64,000 nt of DNA, taken from positions 1 through 64,000 of the forward strand of contig NZ_QZCH01000001.1 in assembly GCF_003596335.1 (NCBI RefSeq), in the 5' to 3' direction. The notes under the pieces were generated by a model that was given only the letters and a program-made list of their open reading frames with translations, was not told the origin of the DNA and did no database searches. This document shows, piece by piece, positions 45,986-57,071 of the stretch. The DNA is from Motilimonas pumila (lineage in GTDB: Bacteria; Pseudomonadota; Gammaproteobacteria; Enterobacterales; CBDFNC01). The stretch's first letter is position 1. Each line of letters starts with the position of its first letter. Position numbers and translations under genes: made by a program.

Positions 45986-46237
45986 TGTATTGGAAGGACT
46001 CATCAATTCTCTGATGTATTTCTCGGTTTCGGTAAGAAAATTTACACATTAGAGCTTTACCCAAAGCAATCGTTAACCCTGGTTGTGTGGGAAGATGATG
46101 TGGCAGAAATAAAAGAAAAACACGGCAACTTAGACAGCTTAGTCGACAAAAAAGTGTGCGCCGAAGGCCGCATAACTCAGTACAAAGGCAACAGTCAGAT
46201 AAGCCTTTATAACTCTTACTCCTTGAGGAGTATCTAA
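45986..46237 (+). pseudogene. N-terminally truncated OB-fold-like gene remnant
   Basis: An open frame without any good start codon begins after TAA 45983 and ends at TAA 46235-46237. It reads QFSDVFLGFGKKIYTLELYP, LTLVVWEDDVAEI, VDKKVCAEGRITQYKGN, SQISLYNSYSL, a pattern like nucleic-acid-binding OB folds (strand-rich, G-R-I-x-x-Y-K-G). Eighty-three residues of convincing protein composition but no ATG, GTG or TTG in the first ~35 codons mark it as the tail of a lost gene. It lies upstream of, and opposite to, the GIY-YIG pair. Confidence 0.5.
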
Positions 46238-46375
46238 TTAAGGCAGCAGGTTTAACACAGTAACGCTTGTTTTAAGCCATTGCATAATGGCTTTGTTCAT
46301 CTTAAACAAAACCCTGGCTAATAAATGCTTAAGGAGAGAGGATTCACCTTAGTTTTTTTCCGAAATCTATCCAAA

Positions 46376-46412
46376 AAAAAGCGATAACAAACTGCTATTG
46401 TTATCGCTTTTT
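46376..46412. terminator. Bidirectional terminator
   Basis: AAAAAGCGATAACAA and TTGTTATCGCTTTTT form a perfect 15-bp stem with a seven-base loop, with A-run and T-run flanks. It ends the leftward SDR gene and any rightward transcript from the OB-fold remnant. Confidence 0.88.
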
Positions 46413-46439
46413 ATCATCCTGTTTAATCGGGCAATTGCA

Positions 46440-47159
46440 TTAAGGCTGCTGACGAGTAGCCGCTATCACAATTTCGCGCACACACACGCCTTGGGGCTGT
46501 TGGTAAGCGTATTCCACTGCGCGTGCAATATCGTCAGCCGCTAAGACGCCTTCCATTTGCTCTTTCCACTGCTCATAACCGGCTTTAATTTCATCAGAAG
46601 TGGTATGAGAAAGCAGCTCTGTCTCCACCGCCCCTGGCGCGATGGTTGTCACACGTACGTTTGCGTCAGCGACTTCTTCACGCACATTTTCAGAAATGGC
46701 GTGTACCGCAAACTTAGTGCCACAATACGCGGCATGGCTTGGGAAGGTTTTACGCCCAGCCACTGAGCTAATGTTAATAATAGTGCCGCTTTTACGAGCT
46801 TTCATTGGCGCCAACACCGCTTGCATGCCATGCATTAAGGCGATGACGTTCACGTCAAACATGGTTTTCCACTCTTGTGAGTCTTGGCTGTCTAGTGGGT
46901 TAAGCAACATAACACCCGCATTGTTAACAATACAATCTGCCGGGCCATAGGCTTGCTCAGCTTTGGCAATGGCGGCTTCAAAGCTTTCACGGTCGGTAAC
47001 GTCTACCTTTTCACATAAGGTTTCAGGCAGGTTTAGCCCTTGTAACTTTTCAATGCGACGCGCCAACAACAATAACGGATGACCTGCAGCGCTTAAACGG
47101 CGCGCAATGGCTTCACCAATACCTGAACTAGCACCTGTAACCACAATCAACTTTTTCAT
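46440..47159 (-). CDS. Short-chain dehydrogenase/reductase (YdfG-like)
   Basis: A 239-residue classical SDR. VVTGASSGIGEAIARRL is the cofactor site, NNAGVML at ~80, Ser in INISSVAG and YCGTK the active site. The C-terminal DDIARAVEYAYQQP block is typical of the YdfG-type (serine/3-hydroxy acid) group. The LysR gene upstream in the same direction may regulate it. The substrate is uncertain. Confidence 0.88.
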   Translation of the reverse strand: MKKLIVVTGASSGIGEAIARRLSAAGHPLLLLARRIEKLQGLNLPETLCEKVDVTDRESFEAAIAKAEQAYGPADCIVNNAGVMLLNPLDSQDSQEWKTMFDVNVIALMHGMQAVLAPMKARKSGTIINISSVAGRKTFPSHAAYCGTKFAVHAISENVREEVADANVRVTTIAPGAVETELLSHTTSDEIKAGYEQWKEQMEGVLAADDIARAVEYAYQQPQGVCVREIVIAATRQQP

Positions 47160-47311
47160 ATTATCTCCAATGGCTTAGTACGAGGATCCGGTTCATTGCC
47201 CCGCACCTTCAATAAGTAACGCTTAGATAATAGACCAAAGTGGATTTGTTGATATATAGGGTGAAAATAAAAACACTGTTGTCAGACAGCAACAATAGAG
47301 TCAAGGAGCAC

Positions 47312-48211
47312 TCAAATTGAGGCAACAAAGTGTTGTTTGATGAAGCCGATAAAGCTGCGTAATCGCTGTGACTGAAATTTATCTTTATGATAAATCATTG
47401 AAAAGTCGACGCTAGGCACTTGCCATTCTGTGAACACCGGCACCAAAAGCCCCTCCTCTATTTCTTGTTGACAATAAAGTGCTGGTACTCGGATGATACC
47501 ATTGCCAGCAAGGGCTGCGGCTACCAATACCTTGCCATTTTTGCAACTCAGTGTATTGGGCACCACTACATCAATGGCTTTTTGCGGTGCTTGACGACTG
47601 ACAAAATGCCAGCGCGTAACCGAGCCGGTTAAACAGCGGTGATGGCTTAACACTTTTGGTTCACTCACTGGGCCAAAGCGAGATAAATAAGCAGGACTGG
47701 CCAATGTGACCATCTCAATACTGGCCAACTTTTTACCGATAAAGCCAGCATCTTCCAACGCGCCCATGCGAAAGGCAACGTCAAATTCATCGGCAATCAG
47801 GTCTATTCTGTGACTACTGAATGCTAATTCAACTTTAATATCTGGGTGTTGCAGCATAAATTGGCTAATGTGCTGGGCGATCAATTCCTCACCCAGATAG
47901 CCACCGACACAGTTAACTCGCAAGCGCCCTCGAACTTGTTGATTATCGTCTACCGCAGTCAGCAAAGCGCGATCTATCGCCAATAAAGCTTGCTGACAGT
48001 CTTGGAATAAGTTTTCGCCCGCAGGTGTCAGCGCTAGAGTACGAGTCGTTCGCACAAACAGCGTCATGCCAAGCTGGGATTCCAGCGCGCTTACCTGACG
48101 TGAAACATGGGAACGAGAAATGCCTAAGCGCTCTGCGACCTTAGTAAAATTACCTTGCTGAGCAATTAATACAAATAACCGAATATTATCTAAACTGACG
48201 CTTTCAAGCAT
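47312..48211 (-). CDS. LysR-family transcriptional regulator
   Basis: A 299-residue regulator. LFVLIAQQGNFTKVAERLGI, SRSHVSRQVSALESQLGMTL is the DNA-binding domain; RGRLRVNCVGGYLGEE starts the effector domain (CrgA-like group). It lies upstream of the SDR gene in the same direction, 150 bases away, without terminator between. The effector is unknown. Confidence 0.9.
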   Translation of the reverse strand: MLESVSLDNIRLFVLIAQQGNFTKVAERLGISRSHVSRQVSALESQLGMTLFVRTTRTLALTPAGENLFQDCQQALLAIDRALLTAVDDNQQVRGRLRVNCVGGYLGEELIAQHISQFMLQHPDIKVELAFSSHRIDLIADEFDVAFRMGALEDAGFIGKKLASIEMVTLASPAYLSRFGPVSEPKVLSHHRCLTGSVTRWHFVSRQAPQKAIDVVVPNTLSCKNGKVLVAAALAGNGIIRVPALYCQQEIEEGLLVPVFTEWQVPSVDFSMIYHKDKFQSQRLRSFIGFIKQHFVASI

Positions 48212-48284
48212 GGCACTCTCTGTTCAACCGCATTGGTGCTAAGCATCATGCCGCTAGCTTGGCTTGAACTCAAGGGCAGAGCAA

Positions 48285-48644
48285 TTATGGCTTGCCATCT
48301 AACAAGGTTAACTTTTCAACTTCAAGGCTGACGTGATTCCAATCTTTATCCACTTCAGCTAGGATTTCCACCTTGTCAGACGGTGTCACGGTTTGTTGGT
48401 TAAATACCGGTGCGTCTATCTCTACTTGTATCTCACCGCTGTCATCTTTGAACAGATAATGTTCAGGTTTAAGCTCTTTAATCAAATAGCCTTGCAGTTT
48501 GACAATTGCATCGTCTGTTTGCGCTTCAACTTCAGTCACCGAGATAAGAGGATAAACTTTGCTGGGGCCATCAAAAGCCGCCCAAGAAGCAGAAGTTAAT
48601 AATGCTGCGCCACTCAATATTACTGCTATCGCCGTTTGTTTCAT
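48285..48644 (-). CDS. BOF (bacterial OB-fold) periplasmic protein, YgiW/YdeI family
   Basis: A 119-residue exported protein with a signal peptide (MKQTAIAVILSGAALLTSAS, cleavage near WAA). FDGPSKVYPLISVTEVE, DDAIVKLQGYLIKELKPEHY, LFKDDSGEIQVEIDAPVF and KVEILAEVDKDW follow the YgiW pattern. Members contribute to resistance to metal, peptide and oxidative stress. It is transcribed alone. Confidence 0.88.
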   Translation of the reverse strand: MKQTAIAVILSGAALLTSASWAAFDGPSKVYPLISVTEVEAQTDDAIVKLQGYLIKELKPEHYLFKDDSGEIQVEIDAPVFNQQTVTPSDKVEILAEVDKDWNHVSLEVEKLTLLDGKP

Positions 48645-49065
48645 ATCTCACCTCGCCGCTGCTTCGTTTACTTGACGATAGTCCCTAGAATGGCGTTTGT
48701 CTAAAAGCATCGCGTGGCTGGCATTTCGCTAACATTCACTTCAAGGCTAAGCTCGGTCACCCCAAAGCGTAAGTGACGCGTGCTAAATAGGATGAAATAA
48801 GCGCCCTAAGCAACTCATTTTTAACGTTTTAAAGGTACGAAAAAGCTAGAATAAGCCGTCTTCGCCACTCCCCCTATTAGATAAAACTTCCGAGCCTGAA
48901 ATACAGACAACCAGCGCTCATACAATGTGTTCTTTCTAAAATAAACCCATTGTAAGTTAAGCCAGTATTAAGCTGTGCCCTCTTACATGACAACGCAAGA
49001 AAAGAGTTGTGGTTCACTACCAACAAACCTGTGATTTACTTTGCATTTTGGGTGCAATAAAAGAC
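48645..49065. other. Intergenic region between BOF and TM2 genes
   Basis: About 420 bases without reading frames that carry protein-like composition on either strand. Promoters for both flanking genes are expected, but none is evident. No repeats. Confidence 0.4.
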
Positions 49066-49338
49066 ATGTCTCAATGAGTTTTTTGCCGGGGTTGCGGCGC
49101 AGAGGTTTATGAAACAGCCGCCCTCTGCCCTCAATGCGGCGCACAGCAAAAGCAGTCTAGTGTGGCAGATGCCAACTGGGTAGTGGCGTTGCTGCTTTGT
49201 TTCTTCTTGAGTTGGCTGGGTGCCCACCGTTTCTACACCGGCCGCATTGGCTTGGGATTATGGACCTTGATTGACTTTATCCTGCTACTTTGTGGCAAGC
49301 TACAAGACGGTAAAGGTAACTGCGTTAGCAACTCATAA
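49066..49338 (+). pseudogene. TM2-domain protein with zinc ribbon; start region frameshifted or interrupted
   Basis: The frame ending at TAA 49336-49338 gives FCRGCGAEVYETAALCPQCG (zinc ribbon with two C-x2-C pairs), a linker and a TM2 domain (WVVALLLCFFLSWLGAHRFY, TGRIGLGLWTLIDFILLLCG). ATG 49066 in this frame is followed by TGA at codon 4. ATG 49074 is in another frame and joins only if one T is removed from the six-T run at 49080, giving MSFCRGCG. It may be a sequencing error, a phase-variable tract or a fresh mutation. The body is intact. TM2 proteins are small membrane proteins of unknown function. Confidence 0.7.
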
Positions 49339-49363
49339 GCAAGATAACGTAAGCACCAGAACA

Positions 49364-49396
49364 AAAAAACGCTGAGTATTTTACTCAGCGTTTTTT
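49364..49396. terminator. Bidirectional terminator
   Basis: AAAAAACGCTGAGTA and TACTCAGCGTTTTTT form a perfect stem with a three-base loop. It lies between the TM2 gene and the convergent rlmM gene and serves both. Confidence 0.88.
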
Positions 49397-49432
49397 ATAG
49401 GTGAACATTGCTTAACGCCATGGCTGGCAAAC

Positions 49433-50569
49433 TTATTTGCGCTTAAACGGTTTCCAACGCACGTGCACCGTGATTTCTTCTCGGTCGTGATATAAATGCT
49501 TCGCCTGAAACTCAAACGCTTGTTCTCCTAACTGGCTGATTAATAAATCCAAGCATTCTTTTACCGCGTAATAACGACGCTTCATGGGCAACTTGAGGTT
49601 AAAGATAGCTTCACGACAATATGCATGCTCCAGCCAATCTGCCATCAACTTAGCTACGCGGTGCGGCTTTTCTATCATGTCACATACCAACCAGTTAACA
49701 TGGGTATGCTCAGGATATTGCACTTTTTCCCCATATTCATCTTTCGCGGTCAGCCAAGTTACGTTTCGCAGTAAAGGTTGAAACTTAAAACCGTCGTCGG
49801 TGTAATGCTTGACCTGCCCTGTATCCATCAAAGACTGGTCAATGGCGCCATTGTCGACGCAAGAAACAAACAGACCTCGGCGCACCAGTTGATAGGTCCA
49901 GCCACCAGGACAAGCACCAAGATCCACCCCCTTCATGCCAGGGTGTAAACGCTGTTCTTGCTCATCTTTGGGGATAAACAACTGTATCGCTTCATCTAAC
50001 TTCAACGTAGAGCGGCTGGGGGCTTTGGGTGGAAATTTCAGGCGAGCGATGCCCATATAAAACGGCGAGCTGTTGTTAGTTAATGAATAACCAACAAATG
50101 CGCTTTGATTACTTAAAAAGCACACGTGCATTCTTGGCTTGCGATCGCTTTCTTTGCTTGTTAAACGGTTACCTTTGCGCAGCGCGGCGCGAAGTGGCAC
50201 GGTAAATTTACGGCAAAACGTCAGCAGCGGCTTGGTTTCATCGCCTTCTGGCGCTTCAACCCAGATATCGCCACACAACGGATATTGCGCAACCGCATTT
50301 AATACTGGTGTAATGCGATCGTTCACGTCCAAGTCGGTCAGCAATTCAGATACTGCAATTAACTGACGGGCAAATACCAAACGAAAGAAATTTAACTGCT
50401 TTAATAATGCCGCAACTTGGCTCGGATCGTAGCACTCAAAATACACGTACCCAGATTGGCGTTCGGTTTTAGCAAAACCGTAACAGCCACAATCGGCCGC
50501 TTGTTCTTGAATTTCTGCCGCGCAATCGTTTTCAAAGCCAGGGCGGCAATACAACAATAAGCCCTTCAT
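49433..50569 (-). CDS. rlmM: 23S rRNA (cytidine(2498)-2'-O)-methyltransferase RlmM
   Basis: Methylates C2498 ribose using S-adenosylmethionine. It has 378 residues from ATG 50569, which begins MKGLLLYCRPGFENDCAAEI and has GAGAGGA upstream; an in-frame ATG far upstream is excluded. An N-terminal THUMP domain is followed by a Rossmann methylase with MKGVDLGACPGGWTYQL and LVCDMIEKP, and a catalytic K in FNLKLPMKRR. It overlaps ygdD by four bases, as in E. coli. Confidence 0.94.
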   Translation of the reverse strand: MKGLLLYCRPGFENDCAAEIQEQAADCGCYGFAKTERQSGYVYFECYDPSQVAALLKQLNFFRLVFARQLIAVSELLTDLDVNDRITPVLNAVAQYPLCGDIWVEAPEGDETKPLLTFCRKFTVPLRAALRKGNRLTSKESDRKPRMHVCFLSNQSAFVGYSLTNNSSPFYMGIARLKFPPKAPSRSTLKLDEAIQLFIPKDEQEQRLHPGMKGVDLGACPGGWTYQLVRRGLFVSCVDNGAIDQSLMDTGQVKHYTDDGFKFQPLLRNVTWLTAKDEYGEKVQYPEHTHVNWLVCDMIEKPHRVAKLMADWLEHAYCREAIFNLKLPMKRRYYAVKECLDLLISQLGEQAFEFQAKHLYHDREEITVHVRWKPFKRK

Positions 50570-50961
50570 CGTTTTAATCCTCTCAATGCCATTAAGGCAA
50601 TAAATAACCAAGCCAGTATAAAGCTCGTGCCCCCTACAGGGGTCAACTTCGCCAGCAGTTTTTCTCCGCTTAATGCCCAGATATAAAATGAGCCAGAGAA
50701 CATCAATATGCCCGCAGCACAACAAGTGGCGGCCAAGTTTGCAAACCGCTGTGCCCACAGGTCAAGGTGTAATAATGCGGTGATAGAGGCAATGACCATC
50801 AACAAGGCATGCACCAAGTGATAGTTTACCGCCAATTGAATATGTTGCTGCAGTGCAGTGGGCAATGAAGACATTAAGCTATGACTGGCATAGGCAGAAA
50901 AAGCCACCGCAAACGCGCCCAGTAGCCCTGCCAGAGCCAGCAGTGTTTGGCTAATGCGCAT
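50566..50961 (-). CDS. ygdD: DUF423 membrane protein YgdD
   Basis: A 131-residue protein with about four transmembrane helices (LLALAGLLGAFAVAFSAYAS, HALLMVIASITALLHL, AATCCAAGILMFSGSFY, FILAWLFIALMAL). ATG 50961 gives the same size as E. coli YgdD. It overlaps the hydrolase by 11 bases upstream and rlmM by 4 bases downstream, so the three genes form an operon. The function is unknown. Confidence 0.88.
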   Translation of the reverse strand: MRISQTLLALAGLLGAFAVAFSAYASHSLMSSLPTALQQHIQLAVNYHLVHALLMVIASITALLHLDLWAQRFANLAATCCAAGILMFSGSFYIWALSGEKLLAKLTPVGGTSFILAWLFIALMALRGLKR

Positions 50962-51565
50962 GAATAAAATCCACCAGCCATTGCGCCGCAGTTGCAATGT
51001 GCTCACTTTGCGTAAAGCCCGATGCTTTACGAGGCTTAAAACTGTGGTCTCCGTCAACCAAAAAGCGTTGCTCAATGGTGGCGGATAAATCGTAGCTGGC
51101 CACTTGCGTTTGTGTGCCCATGGTATCGCGTTCACCTTGAATCAATAAGGCGGGTTTGCTTAACGAAGCTAAGTGTTCGCCCTTTAAACGCTCAGGTTTG
51201 CCGACAGGATGAAATGGAAAGCCTAGCATCACTACGCCTTGCACTGCAGCATGCTCCGTTAAATGACTGGCCATGCGCCCACCCATAGACTTACCACCAA
51301 TAAAGCATTGGTCTTGGCCGTACTGCTCAATCACCTCTGTGAAGGCGGCTAATAATTGCGGCATACGATTAGGGGGTAAACGGCGTGCTTCTTGTTTCAT
51401 TCGCACCATATAAGGAAAGTCAAACCGCACCACCTTGATACCGGCGGCGGCCACTTGCTCAGCCACCGTTTGCATAAATTCGTGATCCGAGCCGGCCCCA
51501 GCGCCATGGGCAAAAATAAACACTTTTTCAGCGTCTTGTGGGCCGTCAATGATTACATTAGACAT
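50951..51565 (-). CDS. Alpha/beta hydrolase, KANL3/Tex30-like
   Basis: A 204-residue small hydrolase. FAHGAGAGSDHEFM forms the oxyanion part, GGKSMGGRMAS the nucleophile elbow (S93), and VDGDHSFKP the catalytic His region; ALLIQGERD supplies the Asp. The family is of unknown substrate. It begins an operon with ygdD and rlmM. Confidence 0.87.
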   Translation of the reverse strand: MSNVIIDGPQDAEKVFIFAHGAGAGSDHEFMQTVAEQVAAAGIKVVRFDFPYMVRMKQEARRLPPNRMPQLLAAFTEVIEQYGQDQCFIGGKSMGGRMASHLTEHAAVQGVVMLGFPFHPVGKPERLKGEHLASLSKPALLIQGERDTMGTQTQVASYDLSATIEQRFLVDGDHSFKPRKASGFTQSEHIATAAQWLVDFIHAH

Positions 51566-51645
51566 ACTGCTCTCATCATAGAAATAAAATGATTAAGGCC
51601 AAGTTTCCTTGGCCTTAAGTCTGAGTTTGCGACGCCTAGCGGCGT

Positions 51646-53321
<1,676 letters not shown>

Positions 53322-53327
53322 GCTTTA

Positions 53328-53726
53328 CTACCTCAGTATCAGTGCCTGATGACTGAAAGCAACGTGTAAAATGTACGCGACCCAGCCTAGAGCACCAATA
53401 TATGCAAAGATTTTTAACCCTTTTCCTTGCGCGCCTTTGATCGCCATAAACTGTAATACCAGCAAAGCAATAAACGCAGCAAGTTTCTCGGTTAACCATT
53501 CACCGCCTGCGGTAAATGGCATAAAACCTGTGGTGTGCATCAAGCCAACGCCTGTAATCACCAGCAAGGTTAAGCTGGCCATATACATGCCAGTAATGGC
53601 TTTGTTACTGGCCAACTTGTGGCCCATTAAGTTAAACGCAAAACGTGCCGTGAACAAGATAATGGTCAAGGCGATAAATAAAAAGTGGCTGTGTTTGAGT
53701 GCCATATACATAGTTGTTAAATCCAT
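53328..53726 (-). CDS. sirB2: SirB2 family membrane protein
   Basis: A 132-residue inner-membrane protein with about four helices (FLFIALTIILFTARFAF, MASLTLLVITGVGLMHTTG). The family is named from Salmonella sirB; the molecular function is unknown. Its start overlaps the 3' end of prmC by ten bases. Confidence 0.9.
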   Translation of the reverse strand: MDLTTMYMALKHSHFLFIALTIILFTARFAFNLMGHKLASNKAITGMYMASLTLLVITGVGLMHTTGFMPFTAGGEWLTEKLAAFIALLVLQFMAIKGAQGKGLKIFAYIGALGWVAYILHVAFSHQALILR

Positions 53727-54556
53727 TTTGCAATAGTGACTCGGTCATTCCCGGCGTAGTCTTTTACCGTGCGACAGTCTTGATAGCCTAATGCTACAAG
53801 CAAATCTTGCACCGCTTGACCTTGCTGATAACCGTGTTCAAATAATAAGTAGCCAGAACCATTAAAAAATGCTCTGGCTTGTTCACTGATATGTCGAATA
53901 TCTGCCAACCCTTGCTCTGGCGCGACAAGTGCCGATAAAGGCTCAAACCTGACGTCACCTTGTTGTAAGTGAGGGTCTTGCTCATCAATATAAGGGGGAT
54001 TAGAAACGATCACATCGAACCGGCGCTCCCCTAGTGCACTAAACCAATCGCTTTGTAAAAACTCCACATGGTGAAAACCGCACTTTTGCTGATTCAACTT
54101 CGCCAGCGCAACGGCATCGGCCTGCTTGTCTAGGCCAACGATACATGCGCTAGGAAGCTCACTGGCAAGCGCAAGCGCAATGGCCCCTGTGCCTGTGCCT
54201 AAGTCAAGAATGCAGCTTTCAGCTTGAGCCAGTTGCAGCGCTTGTTCGACTAACACTTCCGTGTCTGGTCGTGGGATCAAGGTGCTATCATTGACGTTTA
54301 ATGGCAATGACCAGAACTCACGCTCACCGGTTAAGTGAGCCACAGGCACGCCTCGTTGGCGCCTGGAAATTAACTGCTGAAATGCTTGCCATTGCTGTTC
54401 ATTCAAGGCTTTATCCGGCCAGGTATAGAGGTAGCTATCAGGCTTTTGCAATACGTAACAAAGCAAAACTCGGCAGTCTAAAGCTGCCGAGTCGGATTGC
54501 GTAAGCGCCTGTTGCCCCCAACAGAGGGCATCACTGAGCGCAGGGTTAGGCTTCAT
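53717..54556 (-). CDS. prmC: Release factor glutamine methyltransferase
   Basis: Methylates the GGQ glutamine of release factors. It has 279 residues. The SAM site is [16 protein letters not shown] and the catalytic signature [11 protein letters not shown] 54556 is chosen to fit the family N-terminus ([14 protein letters not shown]); it lies inside the end of prfA (11-base overlap), as in many gammaproteobacteria. The upstream ATG 54610 would add 18 unusual residues. Confidence 0.94.
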   Translation of the reverse strand: MKPNPALSDALCWGQQALTQSDSAALDCRVLLCYVLQKPDSYLYTWPDKALNEQQWQAFQQLISRRQRGVPVAHLTGEREFWSLPLNVNDSTLIPRPDTEVLVEQALQLAQAESCILDLGTGTGAIALALASELPSACIVGLDKQADAVALAKLNQQKCGFHHVEFLQSDWFSALGERRFDVIVSNPPYIDEQDPHLQQGDVRFEPLSALVAPEQGLADIRHISEQARAFFNGSGYLLFEHGYQQGQAVQDLLVALGYQDCRTVKDYAGNDRVTIAKWI

Positions 54557-55637
54557 TTTCTGCCAATGCAGCCAATTGGTCAGCCTGGTATTCTTGCAAG
54601 ATAGGTTCAACCAAAGCGTCCAAGTCCCCTTCCATCACTTCGTTTAAGCGATACAGGGTTAAGTTGATACGATGGTCTGACACACGCCCTTGCGGGTAGT
54701 TATAAGTACGAATGCGCTCAGAGCGATCGCCGCTGGCGACTAAGCTGCGACGCATGGTTTGCTCTTCCGCTTGGCGTTTTTCATCTTCTGCGGCTTGCAA
54801 ACGCGATTGCAGTACATTCATCGCGCGGGCACGGTTTTTATGCTGTGAGCGCTGATCTTGACACTCAACCACTATGCCAGTTGGCAAGTGAGTGATACGA
54901 ATTGCAGAATCGGTTTTGTTAACGTGCTGACCACCGGCACCAGAGGCGCGAAAAGTATCCACTTTTAGGTCTGCCGGGTTAATGTCTATGGCTTCTGACT
55001 CAGGTACTTCTGGCAATACCGCTACGGTACAAGCAGAAGTATGAATGCGTCCTTGAGACTCTGTTTCTGGAACACGTTGAACACGATGACCGCCCGACTC
55101 AAACTTCATCACGCCGTAAACGGAATCACCTTCCATTTTAGCAATCATTTCTTTGTAACCGCCTTGGTCACTTTCATTCACGTTGATGATGCTGATACGC
55201 CAGCCGCGCTTTTCAGCAAATTTGCTGTACATACGGAATAAATCGCCAGCAAAAATGGCCGCCTCATCACCGCCCGCGCCGGCACGAATTTCAATGTAAC
55301 AATCGCTGTCGTCGTTAGGATCTTTTGGCAGCAACAAAATTTGCAATTCATCGGTTAACGTTTGCACTGCTTCTTTGGCTTCTTTGACTTCTTCTTGCGC
55401 CATTTCACGCATTTCAGGATCATCGTCATCCAACATGAGTTCAGCGGTTTCTAAATCCGATTCGGCTTGGCGAAAAGATTGGAAACAGTTAACAACGGTT
55501 TCAAGCTGCGAATATTCTTTGTTTAAGTTTCTGAACTGATCTTGATCTGAAATCACTTCTGGCTGACTCATCAAGGCTTGCACTTCTTCATAGCGCTCGA
55601 TCAAGGCTTCCAGTTTACTTACTATTGACGCTTTCAT
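54546..55637 (-). CDS. prfA: Peptide chain release factor 1
   Basis: Recognises UAA and UAG stops. It has 363 residues. The recognition tripeptide is PET (190-192, in the common PxT form) and the hydrolysis motif GGQ at 235-237. The downstream prmC modifies Q237. A 27-base gap separates it from hemA. Confidence 0.96.
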   Translation of the reverse strand: MKASIVSKLEALIERYEEVQALMSQPEVISDQDQFRNLNKEYSQLETVVNCFQSFRQAESDLETAELMLDDDDPEMREMAQEEVKEAKEAVQTLTDELQILLLPKDPNDDSDCYIEIRAGAGGDEAAIFAGDLFRMYSKFAEKRGWRISIINVNESDQGGYKEMIAKMEGDSVYGVMKFESGGHRVQRVPETESQGRIHTSACTVAVLPEVPESEAIDINPADLKVDTFRASGAGGQHVNKTDSAIRITHLPTGIVVECQDQRSQHKNRARAMNVLQSRLQAAEDEKRQAEEQTMRRSLVASGDRSERIRTYNYPQGRVSDHRINLTLYRLNEVMEGDLDALVEPILQEYQADQLAALAENEA

Positions 55638-55664
55638 ATGACTCCGGGTGATACACCCTGCACG

Positions 55665-56942
55665 TTATTTAATTTCGCTTTGTTCTAACCCTAAGGCAAA
55701 ACAAATAGCGGCTGTTTGTTCTTGCTGCCCACGACGAGCAGATTCAGTAAGAGCGATGGTAGGATGGTGAATTAACTTATTAGTTAACTTAAACCCTAGC
55801 TCTTTGATGACGCTTTCAGGCTCTGCGCCCGCTTGTAATTTGGCTAACGCAGCAGACACACACTCATCTCGAGTTTGCTCACTGCGCTGGCGGTACTGAC
55901 GAATATTATCGACAGAGCTCAATGAGCTCAGCCACGCCATAAACTCACCACTGCGACGGCCTATTATGCCTTCTGCATCTACCGCGGCCTTTTGTCTTGC
56001 TTCTAAGTTTTGCTCTATGATGCCTTGTAAATCATCTACCGTATAAAGGTAGGCATCATTTAATTCACCCACTTGGGTTTCAATGTCTCGTGGCACCGCA
56101 ATATCCACTAGCAGCATAGGTTGGTGTTTGCGTTGCTTTAACGCCGTTTCTACCGCTCCTTTGCCCAATATAGGCAACTGCGACGCTGTTGACGTAATGA
56201 CGATGTCTGCTTGCGGTAAGTATTGCGGGATCTCACTTAATGCCATGGCTTGCACGTTCACTTTATCTGCAAACTGCGCCGCCAAATTTTGCGCCCGCTC
56301 AACCGTGCGGTTGGCCACAAAAATATTACTCACTTGTTGCTCCGCTAAATGCTTAGCGGTCAACTCAATGGTTTCACCCGCGCCAATGAGTAACACATTG
56401 GTTTCGGCTAAATCAGCAAAAATCTGCTTTGACAAGCTCACTGCGGCGTAAGCCACAGACACTGCATTGGCACCTATTTCAGTCTCAGAGCGAACCTGTT
56501 TGGCCACGGTGAAGCTGTGCTGGAACCATTTATCTAAGACCCGAAACAAGCTACCCGCTTCACGCCCTTCATTGTAAGCTTGTTTCACTTGCCCCAGAAT
56601 CTGAGGCTCGCCCAGCACCAAAGAATCAAGGCCGGCTGCAACCCGATTTAAGTGCACCACCGCAGCTTCGTCGAGGTGTTGATACAAGTAAGGGCTTAAT
56701 AGCGCCAAGTCGAGTTGGTGAAAGTCTGCCAGCCACTGGCTCACCTTGGCGGTATTGTCATCGTTCATAGCCGCGTAAATCTCGGTGCGGTTGCACGTTG
56801 ATACCACCGCAATTTCACTTGCTATGCCTAGCTCGACCGCCTGTTTATTGGCCGCACGGACTTGCTCAGGAGAAAAAGCCACTTTTTCTCTGAGGTCTAC
56901 CGAAGCTGTTTTATGGTTGATGCCTAAGGCTAGCAGTGTCAT
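55665..56942 (-). CDS. hemA: Glutamyl-tRNA reductase
   Basis: First step of tetrapyrrole synthesis from charged tRNA-Glu. It has 425 residues. The active-site C50 lies in VVSTCNRTEIYA, the NADPH domain has LLIGAGETIELTAKHL and ITSTASQLPIL, and a C-terminal dimer helix follows. It heads the leftward operon and is divergent from lolB, as in E. coli. Confidence 0.96.
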   Translation of the reverse strand: MTLLALGINHKTASVDLREKVAFSPEQVRAANKQAVELGIASEIAVVSTCNRTEIYAAMNDDNTAKVSQWLADFHQLDLALLSPYLYQHLDEAAVVHLNRVAAGLDSLVLGEPQILGQVKQAYNEGREAGSLFRVLDKWFQHSFTVAKQVRSETEIGANAVSVAYAAVSLSKQIFADLAETNVLLIGAGETIELTAKHLAEQQVSNIFVANRTVERAQNLAAQFADKVNVQAMALSEIPQYLPQADIVITSTASQLPILGKGAVETALKQRKHQPMLLVDIAVPRDIETQVGELNDAYLYTVDDLQGIIEQNLEARQKAAVDAEGIIGRRSGEFMAWLSSLSSVDNIRQYRQRSEQTRDECVSAALAKLQAGAEPESVIKELGFKLTNKLIHHPTIALTESARRGQQEQTAAICFALGLEQSEIK

Positions 56943-57071
56943 TCATTTTACTTAGTTTGCGCGCAAGCCGGCAATTTTACGTAAAAGTCACCTCGAATAA
57001 AAGGGATAGCTGGCTGGTTTTGCTCTGATTGCCTCGCTATACTGGCAAAGAAATCGCTAAGGGGATGAAAA

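Noticed and set aside
50570-50758. N-terminal extension of RlmM
   Set aside because: The 63 extra residues overlap ygdD coding sequence and do not match the family; ATG 50569 has a good ribosome site.
54546-54610. Earlier in-frame start of prmC at 54610
   Set aside because: It would add 18 residues with no family match and a larger overlap with prfA; ATG 54556 fits the family size.
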